64,000 bases of DNA from Elephas maximus indicus (Eukaryota > Chordata > Mammalia > Proboscidea > Elephantidae). Below are positions 1 through 10,090 of this stretch, one piece after another. The notes beneath the pieces were generated by a model. It was given only the letters and a program-made list of their open reading frames with translations, was not told where the DNA came from and made no database searches. Position 1 is the stretch's first letter, and each line of letters opens with the position of its first letter. The stretch is taken from NCBI RefSeq assembly GCF_024166365.1, contig NC_064834.1:52308001-52372000 (forward strand), given 5' to 3'. The position numbers and the translations under genes are program-made.

Positions 1-79
1 GGGGTCCTGGCCTTGCTCCCACTTGCTAGGCCCAGCCATAGGAAAAGAGGGGGTGTGTTCCATGACAGGGGAGGGCTCT

Positions 80-300
80 GTTTACCCCACTTGTGGTTTC
101 TTTATTGTGTGTTAATGAAACCCTGTTTCTTCTGGGTGTTTAATTCTTTCCATCTATTATGTTTAGACAACTCATTAACAATCATTCGTTATAATTAGAC
201 TTCAATTTTAGGCTCCTTTCTCAGGGGAGGCAATGCAGAGCTTTTACACATATTTGCATCATAAACAGCTTCCAAATCTCTGAATGCCACCCCTGCAGTG
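80..300. promoter_or_regulatory. Candidate conserved non-coding element, AT-rich
   Basis: This repeat-free AT-rich block has several homeodomain-type cores (TTAATG, TAATTAG, CATTAACAATCATT) and an ATTTGCAT octamer-like site near 250-258. Composition and motif density differ sharply from the GC-rich flank. The enhancer role is inferred and conservation was not tested. Confidence 0.35.
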
Positions 301-900
301 TCCTGCTCTAGCTCCCTTAACCCTCTTCTCTCCTTTCTTCCTGCCCTTCTGCCCCCCCTCCTGCCCACTCCAGATCTAGGGGTGAAGGTAAGGAGGGAGG
401 AACTGAGTGTGCACACAGAGCCCTCAAATCCTGCTGCTCCAAAGTCCCTCTGGTCTGGTATGGACCTCTCTGAGTGGCTCTGATGTGCCACGTGGGGTGG
501 GCTTCGCTGGAAACAGATTCTGCCCGCTGACCGCCAAGGAGGGGCACCAGGCTTCCTTGCCCCCCAGCTCCCACCCCCACCTCTGGCAGCTGGGTCTTTG
601 GGTGTTCCCCAGGTGGATTCATATGCACACAGATGTGCTTGCCCACATAGATACCTACGTACAAGTGAGTGCACCAGACACAGACAACCACTCGGGGTGG
701 TGGAGGGAGTGTCTTGTGAGGGTTTTTCTTTTTCACCTTCTAAACTGAGACTGACTTGGTGGCACCCAACAAAAACAAACTGAGACTCTGCCACCCTCCC
801 CCCTCCCCAATTCTCTAAAGTCTAAGGACACCTATCCCTTTTGGTCTTTACTTGTGAAACGGTAAAATCTCTATCTGAGGAATGTTTGTTGAGGGAATAA
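300..900. other. Unassigned single-copy-like sequence
   Basis: This GC-moderate sequence shows no recognisable repeat, exon or RNA gene. An open frame of about 199 codons on the minus strand spans it. It has low-complexity composition and no family resemblance, so I treat it as chance. Confidence 0.4.
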
Positions 901-904
901 ATAA

Positions 905-1135
905 ACAAGGTTTAGTGAAAATTGCATGCATGGTAGAGTCAAAAAAACTTGGTTCAGATCCCAGTCTGTAACTGATTAGCCATGTGACTTTAGGACCTGG
1001 TTTTACCTCTCTAAGTCTCAGTTTACTCATCTGTAAAATGAAGATAATATTATCTACCTCGCAGGGGTTTTGTGAGGATAAAGGGAAATAGCTAAAAATG
1101 TAAAGTACCTGGCATTTTATGGGCATTTGACCTTT
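905..1135 (+). repeat. MIR-type SINE fragment
   Basis: It shows the typical MIR core order: a CATGTGACTTTAGGACC-like segment, then CTCAGTTTACTCATCTGTAAAATG, then a gapped GTGAGGATAAAGG and a GTACCTGGCA-type tail. It is an old mammalian-wide tRNA-derived SINE. Confidence 0.75.
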
Positions 1136-1202
1136 GGTATCTATACCAATATCAGTGAATGATTGTATTAATAATTTATGAGTAACTATTCTAATAATAG
1201 GT

Positions 1203-1815
1203 CCCTAGGTGACACCAAGAGCTAACCATATTAATCTAAAGGCTGTCAGCTCGAACCAACCCAGTGGTGCCGTGGAATAAAGGCCTGACAGTCTGCTCCC
1301 ATAAAGATTATACAAAAAAATTATAGCCAATAATAAAATCTATTAAGAAAACCTTCTGCATCCCACTTTGGAGAGTGGCGTCTGGGGTCTAAAACGCTAG
1401 CAAGCGGCCATCTAAGATGTATCAACTGGTCTCAATCCACCTGGAGCAACGGAAAATGAAGAACACCAAGGACATAAGGTAATTACGAGCCCAAGAGACA
1501 GAAAGGGCCACAAGGGGAGATGAGAGGGTAGAGGGGGTCAGAAGCTAGCTGAATGGACACAAAAAGAAATAGAGGAGGGAAGGAGTGTGCTGTCTCATTA
1601 GGGGGAGAGCAATTAGGAATATATAGCAAGGTGTTTATAAATTTTTGTATGAGAGTCCGACATGATTTGTAAACTTTCACTTAAAGCACAATAAAAATTA
1701 AAAAAAAAAAATTATAGCCAAGAAAACCCCATGGAGCAGTTCTGGTTTACTCTGTAACACGTGAGGTCCCCATGAGTCGGATTGGATTTGACAGCAAAGA
1801 ATTTGGTTTTTTGCT
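1203..1815 (+). mobile_element. AfroSINE-type SINE split by a younger retroelement
   Basis: The head (about 1203-1330) and the tail (about 1711-1815, with CCCATGAGTCGGATTGG and GGTTTTTTG) read as one SINE once the central insertion is set aside. The left part has the diverged tRNA-like region and the AAGATTATA linker. The right part resumes with AAGAAAACCCCATGGAGCAGTTCTG, as in the other copies here. Confidence 0.7.
1331..1710 (+). mobile_element. Poly(A)-tailed non-autonomous retroelement nested in SINE
   Basis: It begins with a segment containing GGAGAGTGGCGTCTGGGGTC and AGCGGCCATCTAAGATG and ends AGCACAATAAAAATT plus an A-run. ATTATAGCCAA flanks it at 1320-1330 and 1711-1721, an 11-bp target-site duplication. 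The 3' end matches the minus-strand copy at 34967-35290. I associate this family with elephant genomes from memory and am unsure of its formal name. It looks internally deleted. Confidence 0.7.
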
Positions 1816-1819
1816 TTGT

Positions 1820-2480
1820 ATGGGTTTTTTGTTGTTGTTGTTTTAAATTTTGTATTATAATAATCCTAGGAAGAGGCCACTTGGGCCATTCCCCGTAACT
1901 TCCCTTCCAGGGGGCACCCTTTTCTACAGTTTCCTCAATGGGTGCTGCTTGAACCCTTCAGGGGTGGGGAGCTCAGCACTGTCCCATTGCATTGTTGGAC
2001 AGATCTCATTGTGAGAATGGTTTTCCTTGGATTCATCTACAACCAGCCTCCTGGGCTAATGGCAACCATTCACCCTGCATCTGGCCTCTGGAGCCCCTGG
2101 GAATCAGCCTCCTACTCACTGGACACCTTGGGAAGCCCTCACTGGGGAGTGTAGAGGAGAGCAGGATGGGGGCAAATGCCCTGGTGGGATGGATCATTTG
2201 GGAGAAGGAGGCAGAGAGACTGATGGGAGAGGCAGGGGCTGAGGTATGGCTGGACCCCTCAGAAGCTGAAGAGCCAGAGGGAGCCACAGGAGGGGAGACA
2301 GAGACAGAGAGGGGACACCGGGGGAGAAGGATTTTCTATCAACAGAACAGCGGGACAGATTCTGGCTGGTCCCTGGAAACATCTTCATCCTGTGCCTGAG
2401 GCCAACTCTGAGCTCCTTTTAGCTCATTACTGGCAATTAGTCCTCTGGGCCCAGCCTCAGGGAGGGGGGCACTATTAGCT
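1820..2480. other. Unassigned sequence
   Basis: I see no gene or repeat that I can name. The left 40 bases are T-rich SINE tail. The rest is GC-moderate with short purine-rich stretches near 2200-2340. Open frames on both strands are short and overlap each other. Confidence 0.35.
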
Positions 2481-2484
2481 CTCA

Positions 2485-2880
2485 CTCCCCTGGACACACA
2501 CACACACCATGAATCAAGTTGACGACTTTGCCCAGGCTTGCCCTCCTTGCCCAGCTCTGTGTGTGAAGTGGGATGTGTGTGTCTACACGTGTGAGGTGTG
2601 TGAATGCATGTGCATCCATAGGAAGATGTCACAGGGCAGAAAGTGTGCACACACATGCATGGCCTGTGTGAATATGAGATTGCGTGACTGTGCAAATGAG
2701 CAGGAGGTCCGTATAGGGGATGTGTATCTATGCATGCTCTTTGGGAGAATTGCGTGTGTGTAAAAAGATCATGTGAGAATAGAAAGGATGTGTGCACCTG
2801 CAGGGAATGTGTATAATGCATGTTCCCTGGGAGAATGGGTGTAAGGCTAGAAAGTGCGTGTGTGTGCACATATTGGGGAC
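2485..2880. repeat. Degenerate TG-rich array
   Basis: It is rich in GTGTGTG and TGTGCATG-like words separated by non-repetitive bases, starting with a CACACACACAC run near 2498. It looks like a decayed (TG)n/(TGCA) microsatellite that has expanded and diverged. Confidence 0.6.
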
Positions 2881-3161
2881 AGGCATTGGGAGGGGGTGAG
2901 CTGCAATGGGAACCTGTGACTACTTCTCATGGGCTCTGATGGTCTTGGGAATCCTGGCCTGGATGGCTGGTATGTGGGCCTGGATTTCAGGAGAGGAAAA
3001 AGCAAAGGCAAACCCTGGAGTTCCTGCCCCAGCTCCATCTCAGAGAGGCTATTCTTCAGGAGCCCCCTCTGAAGTGGAAATCTAGGGCTCCATTGGGGTG
3101 AATCCCAGGGACAGACACCCAGAATTTGCTCCCCCACCAAAACCCTTCTCTCTCCTAGTCC

Positions 3162-3440
3162 GGCACTGTCCAATAGGAATATAATGCAGGCACTTATGTC
3201 ATTTTAAATTTTCTAGTAGCTACATTTAAAAAAGGTGAAATTCATTTTAATAAAATATTTTATTTAATCCAATAAAGTAAAAATAATATCAGTTTAGCAG
3301 GTAACCAATATTTCCAAAGTACTAATGAAATATTTTACAGTATTTTTTCATACTAAATTTTCAAAATTCAGCATAGTCACATTTCAGGTGCTGAATAGCC
3401 GCGTGTGGCTAGTGGTTACCATATCAGACAGGACCTAGCC
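3162..3440 (+). mobile_element. hAT-like non-autonomous DNA transposon (copy 1)
   Basis: It starts GGCACTGTCCAATAGGAATATAATG and ends TGTGGCTAGTGGTTACCATATCAGACAGGAC. The two ends are imperfect inverted repeats, with AT-rich sequence between them. This is a recognised old mammalian MITE pattern, but I cannot name the family safely. A second copy lies at 51200-51360. Confidence 0.6.
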
Positions 3441-3483
3441 AGAGCCTGGCTTGGCTGGTTCCCCACAAGCCAGTGAAATGCAG

Positions 3484-3513
3484 AGTGTGTGTATGTGTGT
3501 GTGTGTGTGTGTA
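3484..3513. repeat. (GT)n microsatellite
   Basis: A short run of GT dinucleotides with one interruption (GTAT). Confidence 0.9.
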
Positions 3514-3514
3514 T

Positions 3515-4390
3515 GATGGTGTAGGTGGAAGGGGAGCAGGGAGGAGTCAGAGTAGGCATCCCTGCACTGTCCAGTCCCACACTATCTCAGACCCTGCACT
3601 CAGAGTCACCAGGCTCCCCACTGATGGCACCCATTGCTTAGTCCCAAAGGACACAGTCCAGACACACAGATTATATCTTCTTGGAGCCTTATTCTGGGAA
3701 GTTCTTACCTTTGTCTCACTTCTGTGTTTCCTAGTGCAGGTGACAGCTCATTGCCTAGTTTTGGAATCCCTTGTGCCAGACCCAGTCTCATGAGCCCCTC
3801 ACTCTCCATCCAGCTTCAGCTGGGGAGAGAGACCCTTTCAGAAACTGAAGTGGGCAGACAGAAGGGAGTGGGAGATGGGGGAGTGGAAGTCTAGAGAAGC
3901 CCTAAGTGTCTAGGAGGAGTGGGGAGGGGATGATGGACTGGGCAGGTGGAGTAGTTAGTGACCACAGAATAAAAGAATTACTAGGAGGTGACTTTTCAGC
4001 ACTTTGGCCCCCTTATCGTTTCAAATTTTCAATCTCCTTAGCCTCTCAGACTTCTTGTGCCCATTTAGAGGCCCCCATCTTTACCCCCTCCTTTTATTTT
4101 CCTCTCCCCTCAGCTTCTCCTCACCTCCAACTCTGTATCTGTCTGTCTCTCAGCTTCTCAGCCTTTCACCTCTTCAGCTCACTTCCCGCTCCCACCCTCC
4201 ATCTTCTGTCCAACCTCCAGCCCAGGGAGCTGGGCCAGGGGAAATTTGGGGGCAAAGATCTGGAATGGGGTGTGAGGGCCTGAGCCAACAGCATCTCCAG
4301 GAGCAGAAAGGAAGCAGGACCCTCCCAGTACCCTCCCACCCTCTTACCCCTCCTCCCAACCCCCTCCCCCACAGGGGCGGCAGTGATTCC
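3515..4390. other. Unassigned sequence, pyrimidine-rich in its right half
   Basis: No exon, RNA gene or known repeat is seen. CT-rich low complexity at about 4080-4380 gives overlapping Ser/Pro/Leu-rich open frames on both strands, which I judge non-coding. Confidence 0.35.
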
Positions 4391-4399
4391 ACAGTCTCG

Positions 4400-4680
4400 G
4401 GGCTTGAGGGTCTCGGGGCCCCTTGCTAATGTAAGGTTATTGTAATTGATATGAAGGTAATTGATAATGTGTTACGGTGAATAATGTCTTCAATTTTCTG
4501 CTAAATCCCATTTTTGTAGCCATCTGGGCTCCTCCAACTGCCCCCCTGGGATGCTGGGTAATAGAGAGTAATTATTCTCAAGTCATTTACTTTTTCAAAG
4601 TGTTTAGTGCTTATCTGTTTTACAATTAAAATGGAAACGACCCTGATTCACTTCCTTTCTTTTTTATTTAAATAGCACTC
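4400..4680. promoter_or_regulatory. Candidate conserved enhancer block with repeated homeodomain sites
   Basis: This AT-rich, repeat-free block follows GC-rich DNA. The 10-mer GTAATTGATA occurs twice, at 4442-4451 and 4457-4466. Further TTAATG-, TAATTATT- and CAATTAAAA-type words follow. Such clustered TAATTG cores are typical of homeodomain-bound enhancers. Function is inferred. Confidence 0.45.
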
Positions 4681-4900
4681 ACCCCCCCACACCCCTCACC
4701 ACACATTCTTAGTCACACACAACCACACAGGCACACAGCCCCCCAACGAGCACACACACACACACACACCCCACACACATACACAGTCTCCTTGGATTCG
4801 GTAACATGTCCACATTCAAAGACTCACAAAAACACATGCACGCTTTCATTGTCAGCCACACACAAAAACACACATACACAAGTTTACATTCAGAGACACA
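4680..4900. repeat. CA-rich simple repeat region
   Basis: Clusters of CACACA words occur with a pure (CA) run at about 4751-4769, grading into degenerate ACACA-rich sequence to about 4900. Confidence 0.8.
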
Positions 4901-5049
4901 CGGACTCAGTGACCTAAACAAACATAGCCTTTTGCCATTTCTACTTTGGAGTAAGAGGATTGGGGGTGGGCTTTGGCAGGGTGGAGGACAAGGGGGAAGG
5001 GGTCACCTTGGATGTGTCTGCGTGTGCAAGGTTACCTTTGAATATGGAA

Positions 5050-5665
5050 GGTGAGTGTGCTCTGGATGTATATTTCAGAGTGTGGGTTCATATGAGGCTA
5101 AAAATGTGCAAATTTAAAGCAGTACTGTGAGAGCAAATTCATAACCTCACTTCTGTGTTTCCGTGTGAGTTACTGCTGTGGGCAGGTGTGTATGGAGGAG
5201 CGTTCACACCCAAGCAGCTACATACTAATGCAGGCCCCTAACCGCAGCCCCAGCTTGGACATGTGGTCCTCAGAAGAGTGGTAAAACGAGAATCCCAGGG
5301 TGCCTGGCCTCCTGAGTTGGCCCAGGACCCAGAGAGCCCCCCGCCTAATCAATGAGCTCTGACTCATTTATTTTACCTGAAAATGTCACAGGAAAACGGT
5401 CCATGGAGGACCAGGAAATGCAAGGAATGGGGAGAGTTAGGAGGGGAAAGCAGCTCCCACCAGCCCCTCACCCACCCCCCTCTGGCTCATGGACTCATTG
5501 CCCTTTCTGTCCCAGGACCTTCTACCTGACCTCCTCATTGACCTCTCCATTGGGCTCCTTACTGAGCCCTCTGCTGGCCCCTGACTGGCCTCCCCACTGC
5601 TTCACTCCATTAACCCTCTCGCTGGCCCCTTCCCTGACCCTGGTCTGGTGGACTGTGTGTGTGAA
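5050..5665. other. Unassigned sequence
   Basis: No gene or nameable repeat is seen. A short AT-rich patch around 5345-5400 (TCAATGAGCTCTGACTCATTTATTTTA-like) contains a TGACTCA AP-1-type word. The right half is pyrimidine-rich. Confidence 0.3.
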
Positions 5666-5668
5666 GGC

Positions 5669-5863
5669 AAGCAAAAAACCAAAGCCGAACCCACTGCCAC
5701 TGAGTCCGTTCCGACTCATAGCAACCCCATAGGGTTTCCAAGGCTGTAAATCTTTATGGAAGCAGACTGCCACATCTTTCTCCCACAGAGCAGCTGGTGG
5801 ATTCAAACCACCTTCCTTTTGGTTAGCAGCCGAGTGCCTAACCACCGCACCACCAGGGCTCCC
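5669..5863 (-). mobile_element. AfroSINE-type tRNA-derived SINE
   Basis: Read on the minus strand it has GGAGCCCTGGTGGTGCGGTGG (A-box region), the TAACCAAAAGGAAGG segment, the body with AGATGTGGCAGTCTGCTTCC and the tail GGGTTGCTATGAGTCGGAACGG. It ends in a GGTTTTTTG-type A/T-rich tail. This is the longer subtype with a central linker. Confidence 0.85.
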
Positions 5864-6590
5864 AGAGTGGCCCTCAGTGACCAGAGAACTTCCTGACCTT
5901 CTCTTGGGCCATTCCCCACAGGAGGGGCTGTATCGTCACAGATATCACCCATAGTGAGGTGCTGCTTACGGGGAAACCAAAGCACAAGATCATATACACT
6001 CCAAATCCTTCCACATGACCAGGCATGGCACCTCTCAAGTGTCACAGAGGCCCACGGGAGAACAGCTGAGCCGTCATGGGAACACTCCATCTGGCACTCA
6101 GGTTACCCAGTGGTGGGGAGGTCCGGGCACTGCTTTCCATTGCACAGACTGAGAAACTGAGTCACAGCGTGGACCAGGATGGCCCTGGGGTCCCACAGGG
6201 AGGCAAGCGAGAAGTGGACCCAGGAGGCCTATCTGCTCCAAAATCCCCCGTCCCCAGAATCTCCAGGTTCAAGCTCCCCAAGCCTTTCACCAATCCTTCT
6301 GCTGAATAAGTACTGAGCAGCACCAAGGGCAGGACCCCGCCCCTGTGGCCAAGACCTCCCAGCCCTAGAGAGGCTCCCTGGGCAAGCCCTGTAACCAGGT
6401 CCAAAGAAAGCCAGGCTGCGGGAGAAAGGCCTTGAACCCTATTACCGTGGTCACACTTCTCCCCTCCCCTCCTAACCCAACACACCACTGGGTTCTGTTT
6501 TTATTTTCCTTTTTAAAATGGGGTGAGTGGCATTTATGGGCAAAGATTGCCTTCTTCCTGCTTTTTCTCATTTCTTATTTTGTGAGTGCC
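5864..6590. other. Unassigned sequence
   Basis: No exon or nameable repeat is seen. The segment has average GC and short overlapping open frames on both strands that show no protein-family features. Confidence 0.3.
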
Positions 6591-6599
6591 TGCCTTGGC

Positions 6600-6905
6600 C
6601 CTCCTCCCTTCTCTTGCAGTCTGTCTTCCCGCATCTGTCTTTCTTGGTCGGTGTCTGTTTTGTCTTGCTCTGTATGTCTTTGGCTCACTCTCTTCTCTCT
6701 CTCTCCTTCTGTGGGTCCCTCTGCTCTCTCTGTGTCTCCGAGCCTGTCTTTCTGTACTTCTGTCCTGCTCTCTGTCTCTGTGTCTGACTGCTCGTCTCCA
6801 CGCTCGGTTTCTGTCTCTGTCTCGGTGTTTCTGCCTCCGTTGCCTCCATCAGTGCCTGTGCCCGTCTGCCTCTCCCTCGGCCCCTCCCCGACTCCAGCCC
6901 CTCAC
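6600..6905. repeat. Pyrimidine-rich (TCTGTCTC)n low-complexity tract
   Basis: About 300 bases of CT-rich sequence repeat words such as TCTCTGTGTCTC and CTGTCTCTG. It produces artificial Leu/Ser/Val-rich open frames of up to 163 codons. These are not genes. Confidence 0.8.
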
Positions 6906-7220
6906 ACCTTCACCGAAAAGTAAACATTTAATTTTTTTTGCTGTTAATAGATTTAATGTTCATTTGTTGGTAGCCCAGGGGCAGAAACGCGTGACATTTC
7001 AAATAATTGTTGTTTCAGGGGTATCCTCTGGAGGGAAATGCCGCAAAAGTGTGGAGAAGATTTAAGCAAATGACTGTGTCAGCTTCTATTTACTCCTGAC
7101 AGGATCGCCGGGGGCACGGCTGCGAGATAACCATTAGCGCGGCCGCCGATAAAGCGGGGAGGCTGAATTTCTAAAGGCTCCGCGGCCATTACGGGAAAGT
7201 TAGTGTGAAACATGTTAAAT
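6905..7220. promoter_or_regulatory. Candidate conserved regulatory block beside a CpG island
   Basis: This repeat-free sequence contains TAAACATTTAATTTT, CTGTTAATAGATTTAATG and CAAATAATTGTTG. It runs into CpG-bearing sequence with GCGGCCATTACGGG, which resembles a YY1 core. Sharp boundaries and complex composition suggest constraint. The enhancer/promoter role is inferred. Confidence 0.45.
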
Positions 7221-7600
7221 TATCCCCAAAGTGGAGGACGCGGGGGAGGCGGCGGGGGAGCGGGCGCCTTGAGTGCAGACGCGCCTCCGCTAGCCCGAGA
7301 GCGAGGACGCGCCGCGGCCGGGCCCGGCAGCGAGAGGCGGCCGCCGGGGACCCGCCCTGGTGGCCGCGCAGCGCGCGCCAGCCGGGTCCGACGACCACCA
7401 GGGGGCGGCCTCGAGCAGCCCGAGCCTCAGTCTTCCCGCCGCGAGGGTGGGTGGAAGGCCCAGCGAGAGCCCCTTGCGGTTGCGGGCGGCATCTGCGCTT
7501 ACCTGGCACTTGCCCGCGCGGACCCTCTAGGCCCGGCCCTTCACCCCCGCGCCGGCCCTTTGTATTTCGCCCGCAGTCCCAACAGCTAGCCACTAAGCCT
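7120..7600. promoter_or_regulatory. CpG island
   Basis: CpG density is high from about 7127 to 7570, with many CGCG and GCCG words, well above the CpG-depleted background. No start codon context or exon pattern that I trust is present. It could be the CpG-rich core of a regulatory element or the promoter of an unannotated transcript. Confidence 0.6.
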
Positions 7601-7799
7601 CGGGGTCTGGGTGGGCTCACCAAGAACAACTCATCAGACCTTTCACAGGAAATGGCCTAATGTAGGGCTGAGGCTGGAGTTAGTTTGGCCTCCTCTGTCT
7701 TAGGGCCTTTACCCACCCCTAAACAGTCCTCTCGGATGTGTGCAAGAAAGACGCCTTCACTGAGGTTTGTTCAAGCACTGAGACTTGTGAACAGCTGGA

Positions 7800-8005
7800 G
7801 ACGGGAGTTCTTCTCTCAGATCTGCTCTAAGTAATTGGGTGGCCCCGTACAAGTCCTCTGGACCTCAGTTTCCCCATTTGTGAAATGGCAGTAATAATAT
7901 CAGCCCCACATAACCTCACTACCTGAGGGTTAGTTGAAACAATGCGACCATATAAAAGTGCTTTGAAGAACCATTAAATGCAATACAAATGGTGGCTGTT
8001 ATTAT
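7800..8005 (+). repeat. MIR-type SINE fragment
   Basis: It contains GGACCTCAGTTTCCCCATTTGTGAAATGG followed by a GTAATAATATC segment and a TAAAAGTGCTTTGAA tail, in MIR order. Confidence 0.75.
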
Positions 8006-8009
8006 TATT

Positions 8010-9100
8010 GTTATTGGCGTTCAGTACTGTCAAGTCAGTTCCAACTCAAAGCCACCCTAGGTACAACAGAAGGATACACTGCCCAGTCCGGCTCCAGCCT
8101 CAAAATTGTTGTTACGTTTGAGACCATTATTGCACCCACTGTGTCAATTCATCTCGTTGAGAATCTTCCTATTTTTCACTGACCCTCTACTTTATCAAGC
8201 CTGATGTCCTTCTCCAGCGACTGGACCCTCCTGATAACATGTCCAAAGTACTTGAGATGAAGTCTCACCATCTTCACTTCTAAGGAGCATTGTGGCTATA
8301 CTTCTCCCAAGACAGGCTTTTCATTCTTCTTGCAGTCCATGGTATAACAACACTCTGCAACACCATAATTCAAAGGCATCAATTCTTCTTTGATCTTCCT
8401 TATTCATTGTCCAGCCTTTCGCGTGCACATGAGGCGACTGAAAATATGGCTTGGGTCAGGCGCACCTTAGTCCTCAAAGTGACATCTTTGCTTTTTAACA
8501 CTTTAAAGAGGTCTTTTGCAGCAGATTTGCTCAACGCAATACATCATTTGGTTTCTTGACTGCTGCTTCCATAGGCGTTGATTGTGGATCCAAGTAAAAT
8601 GAAATCCTTGACAACGTCCATCTTTTCCCAGTTTATCATGGTGTTGCTTATTGGTCCAGTCGTGAGGATTTTGGTTTTCTTTAAATTGAGGTGTAATCCA
8701 TACTGAAGGCTGTAGTCTTTGATCTTTATCAGTAAGTGCTTCATGTCCTCTTCGCTTTCAGCCAGCAAAGTTGTGTTATCTGCAGGTCGCAGGTTGTTAA
8801 TGAGTCTTCCTCCAGTCCTCTGCCACCTTCTTCTTCATAGCGTCCGGCTTCTCGGATTATTTGCTTAGCATACAATTGAATGCGTACGGTGAAAGGATTT
8901 AACCCCGACACACACATTTCCTGATTTTAAACCACGCAGTATCCCTTTGTTCGGTTCAAACGGCTGCCTCTTGGTCTGTGCACAGGTTTCTCATGAGCAC
9001 AATTAAGTGTTCTGCAATTCTCTTTCTTCACAATGTTATCCATAATTTGTTATGATCCACACAGTTGAATGCCTTTGCAGAGTCAATAAAACACAGGCAT
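8010..9100 (-). mobile_element. RTE/BovB-clade LINE, 5'-truncated, with reverse-transcriptase remnant
   Basis: On the minus strand, 8544-8768 translates to an RTE reverse-transcriptase segment: LAESEEDMKHLL, a GLHLNLKKTKI stretch, then DFILLGSTINAYG. Further upstream (9090 down to 8800) the broken frames still give FCxCVDHNKLW-like and EAAV-like remnants of the polymerase. Frameshifts and stops break it, so it is dead. The 3' end (left edge, near 8015-8060) resembles the tail of the local AfroSINEs, consistent with an RTE supplying their machinery. Confidence 0.85.
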
Positions 9101-9104
9101 TGCA

Positions 9105-9245
9105 CACTAACTGTTACCTTTGATTTTCATAACAACTCTGTGGGGCAAATATTATTATATGCCCTACTTCTTAGAGTAGGAAACTAAGGCTCAGATAGCT
9201 CCAGTAACTTGCTCAAGGCCATGCAACCATCCTTGAATTGAGAGT
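9105..9245 (-). repeat. MIR-type SINE fragment
   Basis: It has TCATAACAACTCTGTGGGG, then GAAACTAAGGCTCAGATAG, then TAACTTGCTCAAGGCCATGC, the reverse complement of the MIR core. Confidence 0.7.
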
Positions 9246-9369
9246 AAATGAAGATTAAATGAAGTAGAATGCCTCCCCACTCCACCCCACTGTTCCAAGG
9301 CCTACTTTAAAATAGACTGAATTTGCCTTTGACAAAGGTCATCCACAACCTTTTTTCAACATCCCTTCA

Positions 9370-9840
9370 TTCAACTCTTTTCTGCATGTCTACTAGGTGC
9401 CAGGCATTGGTCTGTCTCTGGGGGTACAAAAAATAAAGTGTAGATCCTGCCCTCCGGGAACTCACAGTCTAGTCAGGAAGGAAGACCAGGGAGTTAATCA
9501 ACCACTAAGCAATGTGGAAGAGGCAGGTCACTGGTGCTCTGGGCCCACAGGAAGGGATCAAAGTCAGATGTGGGGAATCAGAGAAGCCAGGGCATGGTCT
9601 GGCAAGAACTAAGCCTATGCAAAAGGAGTAGGCTAGCTGAGGAGGTGGGGCGTGGGATTCCAGGTAGAGAGAGCAGCAAGTGCAAGAGAGGAGGAAGGGG
9701 CCATAGTCCTCCTGTGCTTGGAGTTTGAGGAAGGTGGGGGAGGTGGTGAAGTGCAGGCGGAAGAGGCTGCGACAAGCTGGGTCACATCCATTGGCCACAA
9801 TGAGGAGAGAGGCTTGGACTAGTATTATTTTCACCAAGTA
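9370..9840. repeat. Probable old interspersed repeat, family unassigned
   Basis: It contains CTAGGTGCCAGGCATTGG, then TCCTGCCCTCCGGGAACTCACAGTCTAG and later AGAGAGCAGCAAGTGCAAGAG. This phrase order recurs in many mammalian intergenic regions and partly at 31400-32000 here. I cannot name the family. Confidence 0.45.
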
Positions 9841-9954
9841 AAATCAGGTTAAATAAGGAAATTCTCCTTCCTTCATACAAGATCTCAATTTAAAGTCATC
9901 TTTCAACAGTTTGTAAAAAATAAGGAAGTTTTATTGTGTTTTTAGTATTGACCA

Positions 9955-10090
9955 CCAGTCCTGCAGAGTAGGTCTCATCATCTCTATTTCACATGTGAGG
10001 AAACTGAAGCACAGAGAAGTTTTGTGAGCAGCCTAAGATTACCTCAATTAATACGTGGCTTCAGGGATTTTGACACTGCATTTTCCCTGC
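9955..10090 (-). repeat. MIR-type SINE fragment
   Basis: ATTTCACATGTGAGGAAACTGAAGCACAGAGAAG followed by a diverged remainder is the minus-strand MIR core. Confidence 0.6.

Noticed and set aside
2485..2880. CRISPR-like or satellite array
   Set aside because: No constant repeat/spacer period exists. It is diverged TG-rich simple sequence.
6432..7065. Leu/Ser/Val-rich frames that look like membrane proteins
   Set aside because: They are produced by a TCTCTGTC low-complexity tract.
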